Source: DASXBJ01 sp036491755
GTDB lineage: Bacteria; Chloroflexota; Dormibacteria; Dormibacterales; Dormibacteraceae
NCBI GenBank assembly: GCA_036491755.1
Contig: DASXBJ010000106.1
Location: forward strand, 4,547 to 68,546
DNA length: 64,000 nucleotides
Reading direction: 5' to 3'
Numbering within the stretch: position 1 is the stretch's first letter; every line of letters begins with the position of its first letter. Below, piece by piece: positions 42,329 to 51,436 of this stretch. Below the pieces are notes generated by a model. It was not told the DNA's origin. It searched no databases and worked only from the letters and a program-made list of their open reading frames with translations. The position numbers and the translations under genes are program-made.

Positions 42329-44936
42329 GCTGCGTCTGGCCGCACCCTTGCTGGCGCTCAGCATTCTGGTGTTCAACGCGCCGAGCGCGAGCGCCGCCGG
42401 GGCAAGCTTGTCCGTGACACCGGCTGCCAACCTGCTCAGCGGCCAGTATGTCAAGGCGACAGTGCAGGGGATGCCCCCGCAGGTGGCCGGCCACTTCCGC
42501 CTTTGCCAGCCCGATGCAACCGTGGCGACCCACCACCACGGGTGCACGGCTCCGTTCTCAACTCTTGGCAACGCCGACAGCGCCGGCGTCGCCACCGCGT
42601 ACCTGCAGATGCACACCACCGGCGACGCTGAGCTGCTGAGCGAGTATGGCCAGTGGGTGGCCAATGCGGGCGGCAGCCCGGTCAACCTCGAGTACTACGA
42701 CCCCGCCTCCGCCTCGGTGCCTCCGCAGTCACCGCTCATATCAAGCGTTCCGGCGGGCGGAGCGGTGCGTACGGATTACACGGGAGAAGTCGGAATGACG
42801 TTTGACACCGGCAGCCAGGCTCTGAGCGTGGGCGCCCTGGGCCGGTACTTCGTGCGCCCCGTGACCAGCGTCCTCGGAGCGGGTCAATCGCCTGCCGGAG
42901 GCCAGCTGCTCGCCGCCTCCACGATTGGCTTCGCACAGCAGGGAGCCTTGCAGGTCGACGGCGTCCAGGGCACGTGCGCTTACCTCGCCACGACCCCCGA
43001 CTCGTTCACCGGGATCACAGGGTGCACCGGTTCCCCGGCCGACAAAGCGGCCGTCACCGAGGTGGCGGGACAAACAGACACGCACCGGCTGTCGATCTAT
43101 GCCTCTGACGGCGGTCCTCCGCTCGCTTACTGCCTGGTGACCGCGGATGCCGGAGCCACCGACGCCGCCGGCTTCAACTACTGCAAGGTCAGCACCTTTC
43201 GCGGCAACCTTGACCTGGCCGCGAACACGAACTACATCAGCGCCTCCAGCGAAACAACCGGCGGCGACGGTTGGCTGGACTCCGCCGGCACGAGCGGGCC
43301 GGTGCTGAGCTTGGGCTCGATCAAGGCCCCGGCCCAGCACCAGGACGAACCGCTGAAGTGCGACTCGGCCAACCCATGCCTTTTGGTGTTCGATTGGCAA
43401 GACAACGCAGGCCAGCCGCAAGTCCTCGTTCAGCAGCTCACGTTCGCGCCGTCGCCGAACAACTGCCCGCTCTCGCAGGGCGGCCTGATGCTTGGCAGCG
43501 GCTCGGCCGAGGCGTACCGCGCAATGTATTCGTGGGAGGCCGTGACATGCCTGCCGCCTGTGAGCCTCAGCGTCGGCTACACGAGCTCCAGCTCGCCGGG
43601 TGGGATCGTCAACCTGAACAAGGGCCGCACGAACTTCGCGGTCTCCGGTCCCCTTCCGCCGGTCAGCGGAACTGATCCCAACGTCTACGCGCCGATCGCC
43701 AGCTCGGCGGTTGTCCTGGCCTACAGGATGTACACGGTGACCGGGTCCCAGATCACCACGCTGACGATGACGCCGGCCGCCATCGCCAGGATGTACTCCG
43801 GCCAGATCCAGAACCTCAACGACGACCTCGAAACTGCGGCCCTGAACCCCGGGTTCCTGTTTCCCCCCCAGGTCAAGATCTTCGCCCGCGCGGAGAGCTC
43901 GTCCGAGAGCTACGTCTTCATGAAGTGGCTCGCCGCCAACGCGCCGAATGTCTGGACGCTGCCGGCAAACCAGGATCCGACCATCTTTCCGTCCATCCAG
44001 AGCGTGTTCAATGTGTTTGGAGCGAGCAACGTCGGCCTGGACATCCTGGACCCGACCATCCCCAACAACACCGGCGCCATCGGCTTCATGGACTCGAGCA
44101 CCGCTGCCTACTTTGGGCTCGCGACCGTAAAGATCGCAAACCCCAGCACCGGTGCCGTGACCGGCGCCACCTCCGAGGCAATCGCTCGGGCGGTCGCCGA
44201 TTCCACCAACGCCGACGGGACCGTGACGTTCGACTACGCGAAGCTCCTGACTGACTCGCGAGCCTACTCGATTCCGATGCTGTCGTATCTCGTGGTACCG
44301 CGGTCCATCACCGCCGACAACGCAGCGATCCTCGCGCCCTTCATTCTGTTTGCCGTCAATCCCAGCCTCGGTCAGGGCTCGGGCATCCTGCCGCCAGGGT
44401 ATGCGCCGCTCTCAGACGCGCTCCGAGCGGTCGCCTTGAAGATCGCCAACGCGGGCCCGACGCAATCGTCGCCATCGCCATCGCCGTCGCCCTCCCCGTC
44501 ACACAGTCCGTCTCCGTCGCCGGTACAGTCCACCACCCTGCCGCCCCCCGATCTTTCGTCGCTGCCCACCTACTCGCCGCCGGCAGACTCGGGCACAGGC
44601 GCCGGCTCGGGTTCCAACACCGGCGGCGCAGCCACCGGCGGCAGCAGGATCCCGTGCCCGACGCCGAGCCCCTCCACCGCGGTCGCGTCGAGTGCGCGGA
44701 CGGCATCAGGGGCGCGGACCTCGCCCGACACGGTGCCGCAGTATTGCCTGCCCATCGCCAAGATCTACGACAACCAGGGCCAGCTCCTGGCGTGGGTGGT
44801 GCAGTCCGGCGACGCGACGGTTGCGGCATACATCCTGCCGGCGATCGGCGGGCTTGGGCTGCTGGCGCTTGCGACAGGGGGCGGCGCCGAGCTGTTCGGC
44901 CGGCGCAGGCGGCTGCCTGGGGCCAAGACCAGATGA
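42318..44936 (+). CDS. Large PstS-like substrate-binding protein, membrane anchored
   Basis: 872 residues from TTG 42318, overlapping pstS by 11 bases. Signal peptide (LAAPLLALSILVFNAPSASAAG), then ~400 residues of beta-rich, Ig-like or adhesin-like sequence containing Cys pairs. A PstS-like domain follows (SAVVLAYRMYTVTGSQITTLTMTPAAIARMYSG, GAIGFMDSSTAAYFGL). A Ser/Pro linker made of SPSPSPSP repeats and a C-terminal helix (ILPAIGGLGLLALATGG) with RRRRLPG form the anchor. In the ligand region the DGSGT motif of true PstS is replaced by AESSSES, so the ligand may differ from phosphate. The next gene overlaps (ATGA). Confidence 0.85.
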   Translation: MEGKLRLAAPLLALSILVFNAPSASAAGASLSVTPAANLLSGQYVKATVQGMPPQVAGHFRLCQPDATVATHHHGCTAPFSTLGNADSAGVATAYLQMHTTGDAELLSEYGQWVANAGGSPVNLEYYDPASASVPPQSPLISSVPAGGAVRTDYTGEVGMTFDTGSQALSVGALGRYFVRPVTSVLGAGQSPAGGQLLAASTIGFAQQGALQVDGVQGTCAYLATTPDSFTGITGCTGSPADKAAVTEVAGQTDTHRLSIYASDGGPPLAYCLVTADAGATDAAGFNYCKVSTFRGNLDLAANTNYISASSETTGGDGWLDSAGTSGPVLSLGSIKAPAQHQDEPLKCDSANPCLLVFDWQDNAGQPQVLVQQLTFAPSPNNCPLSQGGLMLGSGSAEAYRAMYSWEAVTCLPPVSLSVGYTSSSSPGGIVNLNKGRTNFAVSGPLPPVSGTDPNVYAPIASSAVVLAYRMYTVTGSQITTLTMTPAAIARMYSGQIQNLNDDLETAALNPGFLFPPQVKIFARAESSSESYVFMKWLAANAPNVWTLPANQDPTIFPSIQSVFNVFGASNVGLDILDPTIPNNTGAIGFMDSSTAAYFGLATVKIANPSTGAVTGATSEAIARAVADSTNADGTVTFDYAKLLTDSRAYSIPMLSYLVVPRSITADNAAILAPFILFAVNPSLGQGSGILPPGYAPLSDALRAVALKIANAGPTQSSPSPSPSPSPSHSPSPSPVQSTTLPPPDLSSLPTYSPPADSGTGAGSGSNTGGAATGGSRIPCPTPSPSTAVASSARTASGARTSPDTVPQYCLPIAKIYDNQGQLLAWVVQSGDATVAAYILPAIGGLGLLALATGGGAELFGRRRRLPGAKTR

Positions 44937-45880
44937 TCTTCCTCCCTCAGCAGGAGGCCGAGGAGCTCGGCGCCGAGGAAACCAGCGAGCCGGATCTGCA
45001 GCAGACCGGGCAGGGCGTGGGTATCAGGATCGGACCCGGTCCGTCCGTCCATCGCGGCTCCGGGGTCCGAACGGCCAGCCGATCGCTGCTCCTGGCGGGG
45101 GTCGTCCTCGTGGTCTTCGTCCTCTACGAGCTCACCTTGACCGGTCTTGCATATCAGCGCAGCCAGGTCGCCCTGCTCGATCAATTCAAGCAGCTGATCT
45201 CGGCCACCAACCTCGACGATCCGGCGACCAGCCTGCCAGAGGGAAGCTCGGTGGCGATCCTGACCATCCCCGGCATCGGGGTCAACGACGTTGTGGTCGA
45301 GGGCAGCACGGCCGCCGACCTGAAGCTGGGCCCGGGTCACCTCCGCAACACGCCGCTGCCGGGAGAGTTCGGCAACGCCGTCCTGGCCGGACGGCGCACG
45401 ACCTACGGCGCACCCTTCGCCGGGCTGGACCGGCTGGGCAAAGGCGACGTCATCGTCGTCACCACCGGGCAGGGCAGGTTCGAGTACGTCGTGGCCTCGG
45501 TGGGTCGGGTCGGGGCCGGGGTGGCCACGCCGCTCACCGGCACCCTTGACAGCAGGTTGACTTTGATCACCGCTGATCCGCAGTACATGCCGACCGGCCG
45601 CCTTGTGGTCGTCGCCATGCTGCGTGGCTCACCGGCGGCGATCGCGACGCGGCCCGAGGTCCCGATCACGGCGCAGGAGACGGGCCTTTCCGGCAACTGG
45701 CTGGGACTGCTGCTGGCGCTGATCTGGGGTCAGCTGCTGGCGGGCGCGATCTGGTTGACGATGCGACTCCGCCGAAGGTTGACCGCGTCGGTGACGCTCA
45801 TGTTCGCGACGCCGGTGCTGCTGGCGCTCGGACTGCTGCTCTTCGGCAGCCTCGACCTGGCGATGCCCGCGGCGCTCTGA
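44933..45880 (+). CDS. Sortase-fold membrane protein without catalytic residues (pseudo-sortase)
   Basis: 315 residues from ATG 44933, ATGA-overlapping the previous gene. One N-terminal membrane segment (SLLLAGVVLVVFVLYELTL) precedes a class E/F-like sortase barrel: SVAILTIPGIGVNDVVVEG, LGPGHLRNTPLPGE, RTTYGAPFAGLDRLGKGDVI and RLTLITADPQYMPTGRLVVVA. The catalytic His expected in GHRTTYG is Arg (AGRRTTYG), and the catalytic Cys expected in LTTC is Ala (LITADP); only the late Arg remains. Two more membrane segments follow at the C-terminus, which sortases normally lack. It is therefore unlikely to be a transpeptidase; a scaffold for the two anchored PstS proteins is a reasonable guess. Confidence 0.82.
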   Translation: MIFLPQQEAEELGAEETSEPDLQQTGQGVGIRIGPGPSVHRGSGVRTASRSLLLAGVVLVVFVLYELTLTGLAYQRSQVALLDQFKQLISATNLDDPATSLPEGSSVAILTIPGIGVNDVVVEGSTAADLKLGPGHLRNTPLPGEFGNAVLAGRRTTYGAPFAGLDRLGKGDVIVVTTGQGRFEYVVASVGRVGAGVATPLTGTLDSRLTLITADPQYMPTGRLVVVAMLRGSPAAIATRPEVPITAQETGLSGNWLGLLLALIWGQLLAGAIWLTMRLRRRLTASVTLMFATPVLLALGLLLFGSLDLAMPAAL

Positions 45881-45911
45881 GTCGGGCGGGGTCCGCTGCC
45901 CGCGCTGCTCT

Positions 45912-46364
45912 CTACTCCTGGATCGTCTGCTGGACGATGACCGAGCCCGCGACCGGCGCCGTCGCAGACGTGCCATTCAGGTAGTACGAGATCGCCTGTG
46001 GCCCCTTGGGTAGATAGGAAAAGCTGCCTCCGGCGGGGATGGGGTCGGTCTGGAAGTGCAGGTGGTCGAAGACCACAACGACCGCTTCGTGCGTCATGTT
46101 CTTCCAGGTCACTGTCTGGCAGCACGGCGCCAGGAGCTGCTTGGGGTGAAACCCGACATCGGTGATCTGCACCGTGTAGCCCCAATCGAAGTTCGGGTCC
46201 GGGTGGACCGCCTCCTGGGCGGGATGATTCGTCACGGGCGCGGGGGACTGAGGTGGTGAGGTCGCGGGCGGGCCAGAGGAGACGGTGCTGTCGCAGCCGA
46301 CCAGCGCAAGGGCTCCGAACACCGCCGCCAACACCAAAAGAGATGGCTTGATCATGGTGCTCAT
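45912..46364 (-). CDS. Cupredoxin-like lipoprotein
   Basis: About 150 residues from ATG 46364 (other in-frame ATGs at 46385 and 46355; no clear Shine-Dalgarno). Signal peptide with lipobox LALVGC, then a Pro/Ser linker. The mature domain looks like a cupredoxin: VQITDVGFHPKQLLAPCCQTVTWKNMTHEAVVVVFD and GGSFSYLPKGPQAISYYL. The copper-ligand set (Cys, His, Met near the C-terminus) is missing: the site ends GTSATAPVAG. It probably does not bind type-1 copper. Role in the phosphate locus unknown; it lies after the third PstS-like gene, behind a terminator. Confidence 0.72.
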   Translation of the reverse strand: MSTMIKPSLLVLAAVFGALALVGCDSTVSSGPPATSPPQSPAPVTNHPAQEAVHPDPNFDWGYTVQITDVGFHPKQLLAPCCQTVTWKNMTHEAVVVVFDHLHFQTDPIPAGGSFSYLPKGPQAISYYLNGTSATAPVAGSVIVQQTIQE

Positions 46365-46440
46365 GGTGTCCGGCCAGAATTGCATTTCGGCAACCGGCCA
46401 TCTGAGAGATCGTTGCCGAGACGAAGGAGCTGGGAAAAGG

Positions 46441-46470
46441 AAAAGAGCCCGGCGCGCGCCGGGCCCTTTT
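46441..46470 (-). terminator. Intrinsic terminator after the third PstS-like gene
   Basis: AAAAGAGCCCGGCGC / GCGCCGGGCCCTTTT form a 30-base near-perfect palindrome (one mismatch). Read leftward, the stem is followed by TCTTTTCC, 25 bases after the stop at 46496. Flanking A- and T-runs on both sides mean it could act in both directions. Confidence 0.8.
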
Positions 46471-46495
46471 CCAATCAGGTTGGCTTGAGTGCGAT

Positions 46496-47788
46496 CTAGG
46501 TCGTCAGCAGGCGGCAGTAGTCCTGGTTCGAGTCGCCGCTGCCGATGGTTCCAAGCGTCAGGGGCAGGAAGACCGATCCCTTCCCGGTGCCCAGCACCGA
46601 CGGTGAAAGGGTGAGGTTTCCGCCCTGAATGGTGGCCTGAATCTCGGTGAAGTAGTTCAGCTGCTTGGCCGGGTCGACGTTGCTGAACGGGTCGGCAACG
46701 TGGCCGGTGAAGTTCGGATTGGTGGTGTGGGTGTCGGCCTGAGGCTTGCAGATCCAGCCCTCTTCGCCGACGTACTTGACCGTTGGGGCGTTGGAGCCGC
46801 CGCCGGCGCAGGTGGAGCGGCAGTAGACGTTGTAGAGCAGGCGGGTCCAGGCGTAGGAGCCGTTCTGCATCGTGGGGATCGAGACGCCGACGCCGTCGAG
46901 AAGTCCGGGCTTGACGCCGCCGGCGAACCAGGCCTGCTCGGCCCAGACTCCGACGGAGAACGGCGCGATGGCGCTGTCCTGCGTGCCGGCCGCGACGATC
47001 GGGGCGTTGTTGTTCTCCGGGATGACCTGGGTACCGGGGCACAGGTCAGCGTCAACCGTGCTGACGCCGCCCGCGGTGGCGAGGAAGGCGTTGAAGGTGG
47101 ACTCGGTGCCCGACGAGGGCTGGAACGCGTACCGGGTCATGGCCACGTTCTGGCCGCCGACCTGGTTCCAGTTGACGTAGGTGCAGTCACCGTAGATGTG
47201 GTACAGGTCGAGCGGCGTGAGGCACGTCGTGTTGGGGTGCGCGGCGCAACCGCCGTGCGTGTTGTTCATGGCGTGGATGCCCGAGGCGGTCGTGCCGCGG
47301 TCCCATGCCTCCCAGATGATGGCGTCCTGGGCGTACGCGACGAAGCTGAGTCCGGTCAGGTCAGAAGACCGCGGACCGCGCGACGAGCGCGCGAAGTCGA
47401 CGTGGGCGGTGCCCGGAGTGGTCTGGTGGTCGAGCTCGAAGATGCCCTCGCTCGAACCGACGAACCAGCCCTCATGGACCTGGTCGTGCGCGTAGTTCTC
47501 GCTGGTGATCGTTCCGGCCGGGTCCGGCGAGTAGCACTGGTTGTTGTGCACCTGGACCTCGGTCGGCGTCTGTGACGAGCCGATGTTGTTGCACCCGGCG
47601 GACAGTCCGTACAGCTGGTCCATGGCGTTCATCACGAACATGGTTGTGTCCGAGCCCTGGCCGAGGATGCTTGTCGGGATCGGCCCGGTCGGAGAGGCGT
47701 AGACCGTGGCGATGGCCAAGCTGGTGATAGCCACGCCAACACCCCCGGCGACCACTCCAAGACTGAGCAGAAGCTTTCTGAACCTCAC
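46496..47788 (-). CDS. Secreted PstS-like substrate-binding protein (third)
   Basis: 430 residues from GTG 47788, preceded at 6 bases by AAGGAGG, the strongest Shine-Dalgarno in the window. Signal peptide ends near TVYASPTG. The binding domain opens with ILGQGSDTTMFVMNAMDQLY, a form seen in PstS relatives of high-GC Gram-positives, and includes SEGIFELDHQ, FARSSRG and FQPSSGTESTFNAFLA in place of DGSGT. Several Cys pairs (AGCNNIG, HNNQCY, YCRSTCAGGG) suggest disulfides, so it is secreted. No anchor is visible. The strong ribosome site hints at abundant protein under phosphate starvation, which is inference. Confidence 0.85.
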   Translation of the reverse strand: MRFRKLLLSLGVVAGGVGVAITSLAIATVYASPTGPIPTSILGQGSDTTMFVMNAMDQLYGLSAGCNNIGSSQTPTEVQVHNNQCYSPDPAGTITSENYAHDQVHEGWFVGSSEGIFELDHQTTPGTAHVDFARSSRGPRSSDLTGLSFVAYAQDAIIWEAWDRGTTASGIHAMNNTHGGCAAHPNTTCLTPLDLYHIYGDCTYVNWNQVGGQNVAMTRYAFQPSSGTESTFNAFLATAGGVSTVDADLCPGTQVIPENNNAPIVAAGTQDSAIAPFSVGVWAEQAWFAGGVKPGLLDGVGVSIPTMQNGSYAWTRLLYNVYCRSTCAGGGSNAPTVKYVGEEGWICKPQADTHTTNPNFTGHVADPFSNVDPAKQLNYFTEIQATIQGGNLTLSPSVLGTGKGSVFLPLTLGTIGSGDSNQDYCRLLTT

Positions 47789-48004
47789 GCGTTACCTCCT
47801 TGATTGATGCCGGTTGGCGCCATTTCCGTCAATTCGTCTCCTTGGTGAAATGGACCCGCGCAAAACGGATCCGGGCCGGCGGCACTGTGAGGCATCTTGG
47901 AGAAGCGATGTGGCCCATCCGTGGCCCGAGACCGAACGGGGCCTGCACAGTGGGTGTCCAACGGTCGAACGTTTGGCCAGAATTCGGTAACAGCCGCCTC
48001 GAGT

Positions 48005-48718
48005 TCAGCGACGATCGATGAATCGGTACCCCAGCCCGCGCACCGTGACTATGTATTCGGGGTTGTGCGGGTCGCTCTCGATCTTCTGACGCAATCGCTT
48101 GACGTGAACGTCAAGGGTCTTGGTGTCCCCGAAGTAATCGTGGCCCCAGACCTCTGAGATCAGGTAGCTGCGGGTGCGCAGCCGGCCCTTGCCGACCAGG
48201 AACGTCTCGAGCAGCTTGAACTCCTTCGGTGTGAGCATCACGCTCCTGTCCCTGACTCGGACCTCGTGGCGGCCGACGTCCATGACCAGCGGCCCTCCGA
48301 CGAGAACGCCCACCTGGGCGGCTGGAGCGACCATCGTGGCGCGGCGATGCTGGGCCCGGACGCGTGAAACCAGCTCACGCATGGAGAACGGCTTGGTGAT
48401 GTAGTCGTCAGCGCCGATCTCCAGGCCGGCCACCTTGTCCGCTTCGGAGTCTTTGGCCGTGATGATCATGATCGGGATGGTCGACTCGGCCCTCACGATC
48501 CGGCACACGTCCAGGCCCGACAGCTTCGGCAGCATCAGATCGAGGAGGATCAGCGCGGGTGGGTCGGAGCGAAACCGCTCGATCGCCCCCTCGCCGTCAC
48601 TCGCGATGACGACTGTGAAGCCCTCCCGCTCGAGCGAGTACTCGATGCTCTCGGCGATGGCGGGCTCGTCTTCGATGATCAGGATGTGCGGGGCCGCGAT
48701 CACATCAGCCGTCGTCAC
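48005..48718 (-). CDS. phoP: Phosphate-regulon response regulator, OmpR family
   Basis: 237 residues from GTG 48718, chosen because GGAGG lies 9 bases upstream; an ATG at 48772 is in frame but poorer. Receiver: ILIIEDEPAIAES, phospho-Asp at about residue 60 (LILLDLMLPKLSG), ITAK and ITKPFS. The C-terminal OmpR winged helix (LTPKEFKLLETFLVGKGRLRTRSYLI, TKTLDVHVKRLRQKIESDPHNPEYIVTVRGLGYRF) matches PhoP/PhoB/RegX3. It is the natural partner of PhoR at 36537 and the likely binder of the PHO box at 37687, although the two genes flank the locus and do not adjoin. Same strand as the third PstS-like gene downstream. Confidence 0.87.
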   Translation of the reverse strand: MTTADVIAAPHILIIEDEPAIAESIEYSLEREGFTVVIASDGEGAIERFRSDPPALILLDLMLPKLSGLDVCRIVRAESTIPIMIITAKDSEADKVAGLEIGADDYITKPFSMRELVSRVRAQHRRATMVAPAAQVGVLVGGPLVMDVGRHEVRVRDRSVMLTPKEFKLLETFLVGKGRLRTRSYLISEVWGHDYFGDTKTLDVHVKRLRQKIESDPHNPEYIVTVRGLGYRFIDRR

Positions 48719-48779
48719 GTCTTTTTTCCTCCATTTCCTTCCCTCGCGACGCTGAACAGCCTTGCGTCCCATTGGCGGC

Positions 48780-49949
48780 TCATGCTTTCAACTGCGGATT
48801 CAGCGTCTGCGCCAGCAACGGGGCGAACAGGCGAGCGCCTTTGACGTTCAGGTGGAGCGGGTCGAACCAGAGCTGCGGGTCGTCGGGCACGGCCGCACCC
48901 AGATCAACCACCGGGACCGCAAGTACCTGCGCCAACGCTCGAGCCGCCCCCGGAAACTGGCCGGCCGCGGCCGCGTCGCTGCTGCGAATCGAGCTGTGGA
49001 ACGGCGGTTCGAGGAACACCACCTGGGCGCCCCCGGCCCGCGCTCGCCCGACCATGTCGCGCTCGTCGGCCATGAGCTGGTCAGAGAGGCTGTAGTGGGC
49101 GACGAAGTCCGCCTGGTACACAGCCACCAGGCCATCGGCCTGCGCGGCCGTCATCTCATGGTTGGGTCGAGCCGCCGCGCCGACCTCGCAAGGAGTGGCC
49201 TGCTGGAGCTCCCACGGCATGGGCCGCGCGGCTTGAAACAAGCGGCGCATCCGGTTCACGATCGGGCACTCGAGGGCGCCGATCGAGGGGTAGTACGCGA
49301 TTGACGGCAGGGCGAGGCCGGTCGCCAGCTCAGCGCGGTTGGGATCGTTCTGGAAGGCGAGCGAGTAGTAACCCGGGTCAATGGTGCTGGAGAGCTGCCA
49401 GATATCGCTGGTCAGTGGGTCCCGGCCGCACTCCCTGCACACGGCGTTGGCGTTGAACATTGGCGCCTCGAGAGTGAGCACGACGACCTTGGGCCGGGTC
49501 GTTTGGGCCATCACGCGGTACATCACGATGTCGAGCAGCGCCGGCTGGGCAGCGCCGATCCCCATTGCCTTGACGCTCACGCGGCGCCCGGCCAGCGAAG
49601 ACAGGTCGGATGACAGTCCGCCGACGTCGACATCGGTGCGGCTCTCCGACGGCCCGAGAAAGAGGATGTCCGGGGCGGGCGCAGAGGCGTAGGCCCGCCA
49701 CTGAGAGTAGATATCGGTGCCGCTTTCCAGGCGGCTGTAGAGATAGTGGCCGGCTGGGATGCTCACGGGTTGGATGAGCACGGCGAGCGCCGCCAGGATG
49801 ATGAGCGCGCGAACCGCCCGCCGCCGCCGGGCCGCGGTGAGGGGCGGCGGCAGCGGCGCGAGGATCTCGGCATGGCGGCGACGTGGAGGCGACGCGGTCG
49901 AGAGCGAAGCAGCGTCCGACTCGCGCGTGGCGACTGCCAGTTCAGCCAT
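48780..49949 (-). CDS. SGNH-type (AlgJ/AlgX-like) membrane-anchored esterase/acetyltransferase
   Basis: 389 residues from ATG 49949, overlapping the MBOAT stop (TGATG). After a ~45-residue basic cytoplasmic part there is one membrane segment (ALIILAALAVLIQPVSI). The extracytoplasmic domain shows the SGNH blocks: FLGPSESRTDVD (nucleophile Ser) and the late Asp-x-x-His in WFDPLHLNVKGARL. Such proteins take acetyl groups delivered by an MBOAT partner and place them on exported polysaccharide, as AlgJ/AlgX do with AlgI. A Cys pair (NAVCRECG) may form a disulfide. Confidence 0.83.
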   Translation of the reverse strand: MAELAVATRESDAASLSTASPPRRRHAEILAPLPPPLTAARRRRAVRALIILAALAVLIQPVSIPAGHYLYSRLESGTDIYSQWRAYASAPAPDILFLGPSESRTDVDVGGLSSDLSSLAGRRVSVKAMGIGAAQPALLDIVMYRVMAQTTRPKVVVLTLEAPMFNANAVCRECGRDPLTSDIWQLSSTIDPGYYSLAFQNDPNRAELATGLALPSIAYYPSIGALECPIVNRMRRLFQAARPMPWELQQATPCEVGAAARPNHEMTAAQADGLVAVYQADFVAHYSLSDQLMADERDMVGRARAGGAQVVFLEPPFHSSIRSSDAAAAGQFPGAARALAQVLAVPVVDLGAAVPDDPQLWFDPLHLNVKGARLFAPLLAQTLNPQLKA

Positions 49950-51436
49950 CAGAACTGGAAATACACGAAACGCTGCGTGCTCAGGTTGATCGCCGCGCCG
50001 GCCACGGCGAAGTAGAGGGCGACAGCGGAAAGGCTCGCCACGTAGGCGGGGCGCATCAGGCTGGACAGCTCCAGCCGCGAGATCCATTCGCGAGGCTTCC
50101 AGCGCTCCATCGCGATCTGGATCCCGACCGTGGCGCCAAAGATCCCGGCGATCTGAAGAACCTCGAGCGAATTGAGGAGCTGGAACCCAGGTGCGCCGGT
50201 AAACATCACCTTCCAGAAATGAAGTGCGCCGGTGACCGGCACCACGAAGAGCACGAGCGTGACGAGGATGAGCAGTTGGGTCTGCGCCCAGACCGCGATG
50301 GTCCTCACTCGCGCCAGCGACTTCCGGCGCCACACGCGGACCTCGAGAATGCGATCCACCACCACCCACAGCCCGCACATCAGGCCGAAGGCGACGAAGT
50401 GGACTGCAGCACCGTGCCACAGTCCGACCAGGGCGAAGGTGACCATCACCGCGAGGATCAGCCTCACGTTGATTCGAAAGCGCTTCAGGCCCCTCGCGGT
50501 AACTAGGGGTTGGAAGACGTAATCGCGCATCCAGAACGACAGCGACATGTGCCAGCGCTGCCACAGGTTCTGGAAGCTTCGCGAGAGGTACGGCGCGTTG
50601 AAGTTCAGGGGGATGCGGTAGCCGAGGAGCTGCGCCGAGCCACGCGCGATGTCCGAGTATGCGGAAAAATCGAAATAGATCTGGATCCACCAGGCAAGCG
50701 AGCCAAACCAGGCGTCGCCGGCCCCGACCTGGCCGGGATGGGAATAGACCAGCACCACCAGCCTGGCCACGGTGTCGGCGATGACCGCTTTTTTGAAAAG
50801 GCCGACCGCAATCAGCTCCAAGCCTTCGAGGAACACCGAGACGTTGAACGCGGGCTTCTCGCGGACCTGCTCGTCGAAGTCCTCATAGCGCTTGATCGGT
50901 CCGGCGATCTGCGTCGGGAAAAATGCGGGAAAGAGCGCGAAGCGGATTGGGTTGAGGATGGGCTCGGTACCGCGGAACAGGTCGATCTGATAGTGAACAA
51001 ACTCGAAGGTGAAGAACGAAAGGCCGAGGGGCAGGATGAGCTGCACGACCGGCAGTGACCCGCGGCCTCCGACCAGTGCCGCGATGCTGTTCACGGTGCC
51101 GTCCAGGAAGCCGAGGTACTTGAACACGCCAAGGGCGGCGAGATCGACCGCGATGGCCAGCGCCAGGAGGCCGCGCCGGCGAGGAGTGCTGCGGCCCTGC
51201 AGGATCCCGGCCAGGTAGTTGAAGGCCGTAAGGCTCAGGATCAGCGCGAGGTACGGAGGGCTCCAGTAGGCGTAGAAGAAGTAGCTCGCCGCCAGGAGAA
51301 ACGCCGGCCGCCAGTCCCGCGGCAGTGCCCAGTTGAGCGCCACGACAGTCCCGAGAAAGAGAATGTACGGCTCGCTGTTGAAAAGCACGTGCGCCGAACC
51401 GTGCCCGAATCGAGTTGCTTTCCGGTAACGCGCCAT
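49949..51436 (-). CDS. MBOAT-family membrane O-acyltransferase (AlgI-like)
   Basis: 495 residues from ATG 51436; GTG 51388 (residue 17, LFNSEPYILFL) is the start that matches AlgI proteins best. Around ten membrane segments. MBOAT hallmarks are present: PAFFPTQIAGPIKRYEDF, YFDFSAYSDIARGSAQLLGY, FQNLWQRWHMSLSFWMRDYVF, and the catalytic His in LVGLWHGAAVHF. It moves acyl (acetyl) groups across the membrane for glycan O-acetylation. Coupled to the SGNH gene downstream. This pair marks the left edge of the polysaccharide region. Confidence 0.92.
   Translation of the reverse strand: MARYRKATRFGHGSAHVLFNSEPYILFLGTVVALNWALPRDWRPAFLLAASYFFYAYWSPPYLALILSLTAFNYLAGILQGRSTPRRRGLLALAIAVDLAALGVFKYLGFLDGTVNSIAALVGGRGSLPVVQLILPLGLSFFTFEFVHYQIDLFRGTEPILNPIRFALFPAFFPTQIAGPIKRYEDFDEQVREKPAFNVSVFLEGLELIAVGLFKKAVIADTVARLVVLVYSHPGQVGAGDAWFGSLAWWIQIYFDFSAYSDIARGSAQLLGYRIPLNFNAPYLSRSFQNLWQRWHMSLSFWMRDYVFQPLVTARGLKRFRINVRLILAVMVTFALVGLWHGAAVHFVAFGLMCGLWVVVDRILEVRVWRRKSLARVRTIAVWAQTQLLILVTLVLFVVPVTGALHFWKVMFTGAPGFQLLNSLEVLQIAGIFGATVGIQIAMERWKPREWISRLELSSLMRPAYVASLSAVALYFAVAGAAINLSTQRFVYFQF

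Noticed and set aside
44461..44530. Short tandem CCGTCGC/CCATCGC repeat suggesting a CRISPR or satellite
   Set aside because: It encodes the Ser-Pro linker of the large PstS-like protein in frame; it is a coding low-complexity repeat.
47844..47849. Single TTCACC on the minus strand before the third PstS-like gene
   Set aside because: Neither 11-bp neighbour matches the core, so it does not make a PHO box on its own, although phosphate control of the gene remains plausible.
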